Assembly (NCBI GenBank): GCA_026992375.1
Contig: JALXAF010000451.1
Location: forward strand, 1 to 11,003
Origin: Anaerolineae bacterium
GTDB lineage: Bacteria; Chloroflexota; Anaerolineae; J102
Reading direction: 5' to 3'
Length of the DNA: 11,003 nt
In this document: positions 5,589 to 11,003 of the stretch, piece after piece
How the letters are laid out: every line of letters begins with the position of its first letter
How positions within the stretch are numbered: position 1 is the first letter of the stretch
The notes under the pieces: model-generated
Seen by the model: the letters and a program-made list of their open reading frames with translations, nothing else
Database searches by the model: none
What the model was told of the DNA's origin: nothing
Made by a program: the position numbers and the translations under genes

Positions 5589-6122
5589 ATGAACGCCAAA
5601 GAAAAGGAAGCGATCATTGCTTATCAGAGGCCCTTTCAGGACTACTATCCCGATCATCTGGCTCATTGCTATGGCTGCGGCCGATTGAACGAGCATGGCT
5701 ATCATCTGAAAAGCTATTGGCATGGTGATGAAACCGTGGCCTGGTTCACGCCGCAGCCTTATCATATCGCCATTCCGGGCTATGTGTATGGCGGCTTGTT
5801 GGCCTCCCTCATCGATTGCCATGGCACGGGCTCCGCTGCGGCCTACGCATATCGAGCTGCAAATCGGAAGATGGATGATGATGGCCCGCCCCTGCGTTTT
5901 CTCACAGCGTCCCTCCATGTGGATTATCTGAAACCAACGCCCCTGGGCGTCGAGCTGGAGCTGCACGGGCGGGCCGCGGAGATCAAGGGACGGAAGGTCG
6001 TTGTGGACATCGAGTTGATGGCTAAGGGCGAGGTCACTGTCATAGGGCGCGTCGTGGCCGTGCAAGCGCCCGATGAATACATCATCGATCTCGCGATGAA
6101 ACAGCAAGAGGGGCGGGCGTAA
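5589..6122 (+). CDS. PaaI-like hotdog-fold thioesterase
   Basis: This 177-residue protein is close to the usual hotdog thioesterase size, with an N-terminal extension. The central motif YVYGGLLASLIDCHGTGSAAAY (Gly68-Gly69, Asp76) corresponds to the PaaI-type HGGxxxxLxD helix that carries the catalytic acidic residue, with tyrosine where many members have histidine. ASLHVDYLKPTPLGVELELHG (107-127) is the typical following strand pair. An N-terminal CYGCG (27-31) precedes the domain; a CxGCG motif is known in several thioesterases of this group. The family hydrolyses acyl-CoA thioesters, but the acyl chain cannot be predicted. ATG 5589 has GAGG five bases upstream. It is a cytoplasmic protein, transcribed divergently from the Rossmann-protein gene. 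Confidence 0.88.
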   Translation: MNAKEKEAIIAYQRPFQDYYPDHLAHCYGCGRLNEHGYHLKSYWHGDETVAWFTPQPYHIAIPGYVYGGLLASLIDCHGTGSAAAYAYRAANRKMDDDGPPLRFLTASLHVDYLKPTPLGVELELHGRAAEIKGRKVVVDIELMAKGEVTVIGRVVAVQAPDEYIIDLAMKQQEGRA

Positions 6123-6128
6123 GACGTT

Positions 6129-6157
6129 TTGCGTTTCAGCGATGACTACACTATACT
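6129..6157 (+). promoter_or_regulatory. Candidate promoter of the two-helix membrane protein gene
   Basis: TTGCGT (6129-6134, 3/6) and TATACT (6152-6157, 5/6) are separated by 17 bp. Transcription would start near 6164, about 80 nt before ATG 6246. The same TTG is the first possible start of the long open frame, so this promoter argues that the real start is downstream. Confidence 0.4.
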
Positions 6158-6245
6158 CTGCACTATCCCCCAATCAACGCGCCCGAACCTCCATTCGGGA
6201 CATTCTGCATCTGCATTCCCGTCATCCCGCGTTTCCCCCGACATT

Positions 6246-7523
6246 ATGACGAAAGGCAAGGAATTTCTCAACGACGCCCGCTCCTTCTCTCAGGAGCGAT
6301 GGTCCAATCCTTTTTGGCGCGGCCTGGTTATTTTTGTGATTGGCGTGATCGTGGGGTGGCTGGTGTTCGGCTGGCTCCTCTTCCCAGTCAAACACACCCA
6401 GGTTTATCCCAACGAACTCCGGCCCGAGGAGATCAATGAATATCTGTTGATGACAGCTGAGAGCTACGCCGCGACAGGGAATCTGCGCACCGCGGCCAAA
6501 CGACTGCGCTATTGGGAGCCAGAGCAATTGGCGGTCATGTTCAACCAACTGGCCCAATCCGTCGAAACGACTAATCCCGCCAGCGCGGCCTATTTGCGCC
6601 TGCTGGCGCAGGATTTACATCTTTCTTTCGCCGGGAACGCACAGTCGGCGCCATTGCGGCGGAGTTATGGCATCGTATGGCTGGCGGCCCTGCTATTGGC
6701 CCTGGCCGTGCTGGTCGGGCTCATTCTCATTGCCCAGAAATTCGGGCTGCTGGGTCAACAAGAGCCAGATGAAGATTCTGGCGCAGCGCCCCCGAAAGAG
6801 CCTGTCTCCGAGACTACGCCAGGGCCGCGCCCGGCCGCGCCCCTGGCCATCACCCCGGTGGGCGAAGACGCCCGCGACGAAGTCGAGGATATCGATTTTT
6901 CTGATGCAGCGCCTTTCGACGACGCGGAGATCGAAGACGTTCCACCTTTGTTCGATGTCGATGTGCCGCCTCCCGAGGCGACGCCAGACATTCCTCCTGA
7001 CGATTTTTCCCCCACCATCCCCGAGCCCGACGAAGAACCCCCTGCATCTCCCGGCATCGCGCCGCCCACCCCGGACGATATGACAGCGGTCGATGACGAG
7101 GATCAGCCCCTCGCGCCGCAGGTGTTGCGCTTCGATGGCGACCCGGCCTACAATACCATCATTGCCATCGAAGCCAACGACGATTATCTTGGCGAATATG
7201 GTCTGAGCGCCGGGCAGACAGCCCCCGGCAACCCCAACCTGGCCATAACCCTGGAAGTGTGGTTGTTCGACAAAAGCGATACGCAAACCACCGACGCGGC
7301 GCTGGTTCCTCCGGTCGTTGCCACAGACCCCGCGCTCAGGGCCCGCTACGTGCGGGAAGACATGCCCGTCTTCCCCCTGAAACCGGGTCAGATCTTCCTG
7401 CTGGAAACCGCTGAACTGCGGCTGGAAGGCCGCGTGCGTCGCGTGCAGTTTGGCGCAACCACCAGCGATGGCGTCCCCGTCATCGAATTCGCCGAGATCG
7501 AGATGCTCGGGCGCATGAAATGA
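6246..7523 (+). CDS. Two-helix membrane protein with acidic proline-rich linker, function unknown
   Basis: I do not recognise this 425-residue protein. It has a charged N-terminus, a membrane helix at about 25-46 (GLVIFVIGVIVGWLVFGWLL), then a mostly helical segment of about 90 residues (NELRPEEINEYLLMTAESYA...) before a second helix at about 142-164. Residues 172-292 are a low-complexity linker rich in Asp, Glu and Pro. A compact beta-rich domain occupies about 293-425 (TIIAIEANDDYLGEYG, ITLEVWLFDKSD, FLLETAELRLEG) and ends near the terminus. If the N-terminus is cytoplasmic, the helical segment is outside and the linker and C-terminal domain are inside. ATG 6246 was preferred to the in-frame TTG 6129 because the extra 39 residues look non-coding and overlap a promoter candidate, but no clear Shine-Dalgarno site precedes either start. 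Confidence 0.75.
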   Translation: MTKGKEFLNDARSFSQERWSNPFWRGLVIFVIGVIVGWLVFGWLLFPVKHTQVYPNELRPEEINEYLLMTAESYAATGNLRTAAKRLRYWEPEQLAVMFNQLAQSVETTNPASAAYLRLLAQDLHLSFAGNAQSAPLRRSYGIVWLAALLLALAVLVGLILIAQKFGLLGQQEPDEDSGAAPPKEPVSETTPGPRPAAPLAITPVGEDARDEVEDIDFSDAAPFDDAEIEDVPPLFDVDVPPPEATPDIPPDDFSPTIPEPDEEPPASPGIAPPTPDDMTAVDDEDQPLAPQVLRFDGDPAYNTIIAIEANDDYLGEYGLSAGQTAPGNPNLAITLEVWLFDKSDTQTTDAALVPPVVATDPALRARYVREDMPVFPLKPGQIFLLETAELRLEGRVRRVQFGATTSDGVPVIEFAEIEMLGRMK

Positions 7524-7544
7524 GAGACTGGGGCAGAAAACTGG

Positions 7545-8327
7545 CTATCGCAGCATGATCACCGCGCCAAAACGCCCCGATTTGCCGTGATCGCCCCGGT
7601 GAGAAAAGAAGATGTCGGTGTGGCAGGCGGTGCACATCTCTGCCACCTCCACGAATCTCACGCCCGCATCCCGCAACTGCCGGGCGTTGGCCTCCCACAG
7701 ATTCAGATAGGCGTGGCCTTCTCTCTGGCTGGGCCGCAGTAGATCATCGGCGTCGCGCTGGCTGTCGCGGATGGCCGCGACGACCTCAGGGCCCACCTCG
7801 TAGCAGCAGGGGCCGATGGCCGGGCCCACCGCTGCCGTCATCGCCGCGGGATCGCTGCCGAAAGTTTGCTGCATGGCCCGCACCGCGGCCTCGGCCGTGC
7901 GGTTGACCACGCCCTGCCAGCCCGCGTGGGCGATGCCCGCGGCCCGATGTTCGGGATCATACAGCAGGATGGGCGTGCAATCCGCGTAGCGTTGCAGCAG
8001 GGGAATGCCGGGCGTGTTGGTGATCAGCCCGTCCGCTTTGCCCAGGCTGCCTCCGCGATGCTTCGCATCGGCCAGGAGGATGACGTTGCCGTGCACCTGC
8101 CAGGTGGTGGTCAACGACTCTCGCTTCACACCCATTGCCGCAGCCACCCGGCGATAGTTCTCCTCGATGCGGGCCTCGTCATCCCCCACAGTCCAGCCTA
8201 AATTCAGGCTGTCCCACGGCGGCGGACTCACGCCCCCGCGGCGGGTGAACACCGCGTGCGCCAGCTCGGGGAACGCGTCCAGGGATTCAAAAGTGTAGTA
8301 AGGGGTGGGGAGGTCGTGGTAAAGCAT
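7545..8327 (-). CDS. pgeF: Peptidoglycan editing factor PgeF (YfiH/DUF152 polyphenol oxidase family)
   Basis: This 260-residue protein is a complete member of the YfiH/DUF152 family. It carries the expected metal and active-site residues: WQVHGN (His79), RYADCTPILLYDP (Cys117) and GIAHAGWQG (His134). Supporting blocks are FTRRGGVS (27-34), SLNLG (40-44), IGPCCYEVG (171-179) and the FFSHRGDHGKSGR tail (240-252). In E. coli, PgeF helps keep L-serine from replacing L-alanine in peptidoglycan stem peptides; other homologues show purine nucleoside phosphorylase, adenosine deaminase or laccase-like activity, so the exact role here is inferred. It acts in the cytoplasm. The ATG at 8327 abuts a heptamer repeat and has no Shine-Dalgarno site. 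It is the last gene of a probable rimO-galE-pgeF run, separated from galE by a fold-back element. Confidence 0.92.
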   Translation of the reverse strand: MLYHDLPTPYYTFESLDAFPELAHAVFTRRGGVSPPPWDSLNLGWTVGDDEARIEENYRRVAAAMGVKRESLTTTWQVHGNVILLADAKHRGGSLGKADGLITNTPGIPLLQRYADCTPILLYDPEHRAAGIAHAGWQGVVNRTAEAAVRAMQQTFGSDPAAMTAAVGPAIGPCCYEVGPEVVAAIRDSQRDADDLLRPSQREGHAYLNLWEANARQLRDAGVRFVEVAEMCTACHTDIFFSHRGDHGKSGRFGAVIMLR

Positions 8328-8364
8328 GGATATTGGATATTGGGTATTGGGTATTGGGTATTGG
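8328..8364 (-). repeat. Heptamer tandem array (GGRTATT) adjoining the pgeF start
   Basis: Five perfect heptamers (GGATATT twice, then GGGTATT three times) plus a final GG run directly up to the pgeF start codon. In the pgeF transcript they read as CCAATAC/CCAATAT units immediately before AUG. The array replaces any normal ribosome-binding site and also forms the left arm of the fold-back element. Confidence 0.85.
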
Positions 8365-8401
8365 CGTCTCGTCAGTAACTAAGGTGTATCCACCACTTTT
8401 T

Positions 8402-8489
8402 GCCACGAAGACACGAAGAAAGGCGAAGGCGCGAAGTATTTTTCTTTATTTTTCCTTCGTGTCTTCGAAACACTTCGAGCCTTCGTGGC
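8402..8489. repeat. Core CGAAGACACGAAG hairpin repeat
   Basis: Two alternative stems share the same left arm. The inner one pairs 8406-8418 with 8455-8467 (13/13, 36-nt loop). The outer one pairs 8402-8418 with 8473-8489 (15/17). The loop is T-rich on the plus strand. Either stem would form in RNA made from galE toward pgeF and could attenuate or protect the message. Confidence 0.75.
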
Positions 8490-8560
8490 TTTTGGCGACT
8501 TAAAGTCAAGTACGTCAGCAGTTACTCTCGTCACGTGAGAATACCAATACCCAATATCCT

Positions 8561-9556
8561 CTATCTATCTTCAAATCCTCTCGGATGCGCGCTGTGCCAC
8601 TGCCAGTCGGTTTCGATGATCTCGCGCAGGCCGTATTTGGGCTCCCAGCCCAGCACCTGGCGGGCCCGGGTATTATCCGCCCAGATGCGCACCGCGTCGC
8701 CCGGCCGCCGTGGGCCGATTTCCACTTCGAACTCCCGGCCCGTAACCTCCCGCACCATGTTGATGATCTCTAGCACGCTGCTGCCCTGGCCCGTGCCCAG
8801 ATTGAACGCCATGCTCTCGCCGCCGTTCCACAGATAATTCAGAGCGGCGATGTGCGCGGTGGCCAGATCATCCACGTGGATGTAGTCGCGGATGGCGGTG
8901 CCGTCGGGCGTGGGATAATCGTCGCCGAAGACCTTGAAATCATCCCGCTGGCCCAGCAGCCATTCCATCAGGCGGGGGATGAGACGGCTGGCGGGCTTGT
9001 ACGCATCGCCGATGCGGGCGTCGAAGCTGGCGCCCGACGCGTTGAAATAGCGCAGAGGCGTGAATTTGACGCCCCTGGTTTTGTCGTACCAGCTCATCAC
9101 CTGCTCGGCCATCAGCTTGGAGGCCCCGTACACACTCTCGGGCTTGTAGCTCTCCTCCTCGGTCACGGGCACATTTTCGGGCGTGCCGTACACCGCGCAC
9201 GTCGAGGAAAAAACAAGGCTTTTCACCCCGGCCGCGGTCATGGCGTCCAACAGATTGACGCTGCCCTGGATGTTGTTGCGGAAGTATTTGCCCGGATCGC
9301 TCATGCTTTCGCCCACCTCGACATACGCCGCAAAATGGATGACGCCCGCGATGTCGGGGTGCTGCTCGAAGGCCGCGCCGATTTCCTCGGGATTCAGCAG
9401 ATCACCCACGATGAGGGGCGCGTTCTCCACGGCCTGGGCGTGGCCGTGCACCAAATTATCGAAAACAACGACATCGTAACCCTGACGCTGCAATTCTCGC
9501 ACGGTGTGACTTCCAATGTATCCGGCTCCGCCGGTGACGAGGATTTTCTTGGTCAT
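8561..9556 (-). CDS. galE: UDP-glucose 4-epimerase GalE
   Basis: This 331-residue protein is a full-length extended SDR of the GalE type, interconverting UDP-glucose and UDP-galactose (or the N-acetyl forms) in the cytoplasm for surface polysaccharides and galactose use. It has the NAD-binding GGAGYIGSH (9-17), the DNLVHGH segment after the second strand (33-39), HFAAYVEVGES (74-84), catalytic SSTCAVYG (117-124) and YGASK (Tyr143, Lys147), and RYFNASGA (169-176). RDYIHVDDLA (223-232) and FNLGTGQGSSVLE (251-263) also match the family. ATG 9556 is preceded by AAGGAAAGGAA. The gene follows rimO by 71 bp on the same strand. Its TAG stop (8561-8563) touches the fold-back element, so an insertion may have altered the last codons, although the protein length is normal. 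Confidence 0.95.
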   Translation of the reverse strand: MTKKILVTGGAGYIGSHTVRELQRQGYDVVVFDNLVHGHAQAVENAPLIVGDLLNPEEIGAAFEQHPDIAGVIHFAAYVEVGESMSDPGKYFRNNIQGSVNLLDAMTAAGVKSLVFSSTCAVYGTPENVPVTEEESYKPESVYGASKLMAEQVMSWYDKTRGVKFTPLRYFNASGASFDARIGDAYKPASRLIPRLMEWLLGQRDDFKVFGDDYPTPDGTAIRDYIHVDDLATAHIAALNYLWNGGESMAFNLGTGQGSSVLEIINMVREVTGREFEVEIGPRRPGDAVRIWADNTRARQVLGWEPKYGLREIIETDWQWHSAHPRGFEDR

Positions 9557-9627
9557 ACGGATTCCTTTCCTTGAGATTCAATAGAGATTGGCTGAGACGC
9601 TCAGAAAAACGCAATACGAAATGCTTG

Positions 9628-10968
9628 CTACGCAACCAGCTCCCCGATCAGGTCATATTCCATCGCATCGACGATATCCACATCCACCATCTCACCCAGG
9701 GGGAGTTCGCCGGGGATGATGACATAGCCGTCCACTTCGGGCGCGTCGCGGTAAGTGCGGGCCAGCGTCGCGCCCTCCTCGTGGGCTTCGGTGAGTGCGG
9801 TGAGCATGCGCCCGATCTGGGCCTGGTTGCGGGCCAACGAGATGGGTTGCTGCAGAGCCATGACCTGATGCCAGCGCTCCTCCTGCACCTCGGGCGGGAT
9901 TTGATGGGGCAGGGCGGCCGCAGGCGTGCCCGGTTCGGGGCTGAATTTGAAGACGCCCACCTTGTCGAAACGGATGGTCTCGATGAAATCCAGCAGGCCC
10001 TGGAACTCCTCCTCCGTCTCGCCGGGGTAGCCGACGATGAAGGTGGAGCGCAGGGCGATATCGGGCATGGCCGCGCGTAGCTTCTCGATGGTCTTTAGCA
10101 CCATGTCGATGTTGCTGGGGCGTCGCATCCGTCGTAGGGTGGCGGGATGCCCGTGCTGCAGGGGGATGTCGAGATAATGCAAAATCTGCGGCGTCTCGGC
10201 CATCACCTGGATGAGTTCGTCGCTGACATGACCCGGATACGCGTACATCAGTCGCAGCCAGTCCAGACCCGGCGTGCGGCGGGCGATGGCGTTGAGCAAT
10301 CGCGGCAGGCTGTTGGGCTCGCCCCGATCGCGGCCGTAGTCGGTGGTGTCTTGGGCCACCACCACCAGCTCCCGGGCGCCGGCCCGCGCCAGATTTTCCG
10401 CCTCGGCCACCACGCTATCGAAGGGATGGGATTTGAGTTTGCCCTTGAAACCAGGAATGGTGCAAAACGCGCAGGACGCGTTACAGCCATCGCTGATTTT
10501 GAGGTAGGCGGAGGCGTAGAGCTGCGGCGGGCGGGGCGTGGGCGCGTCCAGCGGGTGAGGCGGTTCGCCCAGCAGAGCGATGCGCCCCAGGCGACGTCGT
10601 TTCTTTCCGCCGCGCAGGCGCTCGGCCAGATCGACGATTTCGGGCCAGCGCAGCGTTCCCAGCAGCGCGTCCACCTCGGGCGCGGCGTCCAGGATCTTTT
10701 GCCCATCCCGCTCGGCCATGCAGCCCGCGGCAATCAGAACCTGACGCCGCTTCTTGCCCTCGCCCAGGTCGCGCAGCACCGAGATGCTCTCCTGCTGAGC
10801 CGCCTGCAAGAAACCGCAGGTGTTGACAATGAGCACATCGGCCTGGTCAGGGTCGGTCACCGCTCGATAGCCCTTCTGCATCAGCAGCGTGGCCATGGCC
10901 TCGCTATCCACCTGATTTTTGGGACAACCCAGCGTGAGAATGAAATAGGCCGGGGCTTTCTTCGCCAT
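9628..10968 (-). CDS. rimO: Ribosomal protein S12 methylthiotransferase RimO
   Basis: This 446-residue radical SAM enzyme adds a beta-methylthio group to the conserved aspartate of ribosomal protein S12. The N-terminal MTTase domain has LGCPKNQVDSE (13-23), the RimO-type signature, and its auxiliary Fe-S cysteines Cys15, Cys51 (VNTCGF) and Cys83 (AAGCMAE). The radical SAM motif is CNASCAFCTIPGFKG (Cys162, Cys166, Cys169), followed by YAYPGHV (242-248), YLDIPLQHG (265-273) and FIVGYPGETEEEF (310-322). A C-terminal TRAM-like region at about 380-446 completes the protein. LGCPKN and the overall order separate RimO from the tRNA-modifying MiaB. ATG 10968 starts two bases after a stop codon in the same direction, indicating coupling to an upstream gene. 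No strong Shine-Dalgarno site is visible. Confidence 0.96.
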   Translation of the reverse strand: MAKKAPAYFILTLGCPKNQVDSEAMATLLMQKGYRAVTDPDQADVLIVNTCGFLQAAQQESISVLRDLGEGKKRRQVLIAAGCMAERDGQKILDAAPEVDALLGTLRWPEIVDLAERLRGGKKRRRLGRIALLGEPPHPLDAPTPRPPQLYASAYLKISDGCNASCAFCTIPGFKGKLKSHPFDSVVAEAENLARAGARELVVVAQDTTDYGRDRGEPNSLPRLLNAIARRTPGLDWLRLMYAYPGHVSDELIQVMAETPQILHYLDIPLQHGHPATLRRMRRPSNIDMVLKTIEKLRAAMPDIALRSTFIVGYPGETEEEFQGLLDFIETIRFDKVGVFKFSPEPGTPAAALPHQIPPEVQEERWHQVMALQQPISLARNQAQIGRMLTALTEAHEEGATLARTYRDAPEVDGYVIIPGELPLGEMVDVDIVDAMEYDLIGELVA

Positions 10969-10970
10969 CG

Positions 10971-11003
10971 TCAGCCGCCCGTCCCCGGCGTTTGCGTGGG
11001 CGT
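10971..11003 (-). CDS. C-terminal tail of an upstream gene (partial)
   Basis: On the minus strand the frame from the window edge reads TPTQTPGTGG and then TGA at 10971-10973, two bases before the rimO ATG. The Thr/Pro-rich tail and tight spacing suggest a real gene co-transcribed with rimO. Ten residues are too few to identify it, and another frame cannot be ruled out. Confidence 0.4.
   Translation of the reverse strand, partial: TPTQTPGTGG

Larger units (their letters stand above)
8328..8560. mobile_element. 233-bp fold-back (MITE-like) repeat element between galE and pgeF
   Basis: The whole galE-pgeF gap is filled by three nearly concentric inverted repeats. The outer arms are a perfect 16/16 pair, GGATATTGGGTATTGG (8335-8350) against its complement at 8544-8559. 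A middle pair is AGTAACT (8374-8380) and AGTTACT (8520-8526). The core is GCCACGAAG-type sequence (8402-8418) against 8473-8489 (15/17) and, for 13 perfect bases, 8406-8418 against 8455-8467. All three sets centre at about 8446-8450. The core resembles GCCACGAAGACACGAAG-type hairpin repeats that I recall from intergenic regions of several phyla. No transposase is encoded and no target-site duplication is visible, so a non-autonomous mobile or REP-like repeat is inferred. Confidence 0.65.

Noticed and set aside
5547..6173. 208-codon minus-strand open frame
   Set aside because: Antisense to the hotdog thioesterase, which has clear family motifs; the antisense frame has none.
8402..8489. CRISPR-like reading of the CGAAG-rich repeats
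   Set aside because: The repeats are inverted arms of one hairpin, not regularly spaced direct repeats with unique spacers, and no cas gene is present.
8400..8837. 145-codon plus-strand open frame across the fold-back element
   Set aside because: It runs through repeat DNA and then antisense to galE, giving a low-complexity translation without recognisable domains.
8852..9574. 240-codon plus-strand open frame
   Set aside because: Exact antisense shadow of galE; such frames are a common artefact of extended SDR genes in GC-rich genomes.
9592..9604. CTGAG-ACG-CTCAG hairpin next to an A5 run between rimO and galE
   Set aside because: For the minus-strand genes the T-run precedes the stem rather than following it, so it is not an intrinsic terminator for rimO; the 5-bp stem is also short.

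Overview
This looks like chromosomal DNA from a GC-rich bacterium, most probably a Chloroflexota member (Anaerolineae-like). The main clues are a LysM protein with Thr-Pro/Glu-Pro linkers and two FxLYD-like domains, a small CPYL-type four-cysteine membrane protein beside it, and low-identity-looking but intact housekeeping genes. The assignment is inferred from protein style; no rRNA or other marker is in the window.

Layout. (1) 1-1981, plus strand: a compact three-gene unit of a LysM/FxLYD surface protein (5' end outside the window), a PlsC-type acyltransferase, and a four-Cys single-membrane-helix protein. Both junctions are 8-bp ATGNCTGA overlaps, so the genes are probably translationally coupled. 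(2) 2000-5193, minus strand: a 562-residue Rossmann-fold protein of unknown function, then a small DUF2892 membrane protein with its own near-consensus promoter, then rsmA (KsgA, 16S rRNA dimethyladenosine methyltransferase). (3) 5194-5588: a 395-bp divergent regulatory region rich in dyads. (4) 5589-7523, plus strand: a PaaI-like hotdog thioesterase and an unrecognised two-helix membrane protein with a long acidic proline-rich linker. (5) 7545-11003, minus strand: the tail of an unidentified gene, rimO (ribosomal protein S12 methylthiotransferase), galE (UDP-glucose 4-epimerase) and pgeF (peptidoglycan editing factor), read in that order. A 233-bp fold-back repeat element fills the whole galE-pgeF gap.

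Themes. The recognisable functions are ribosome modification (RsmA, RimO) and envelope building or upkeep (LysM protein, PlsC, GalE, PgeF). I see no defence system, CRISPR array, tRNA, rRNA, integrase or transposase gene. The parts least explained by known biology are the 562-residue Rossmann protein, the two-helix acidic-linker protein, the four-Cys membrane protein coupled to LysM and PlsC genes, the dyad-rich divergent promoter region, and the fold-back element. Nothing here amounts to a clear new multi-gene system.
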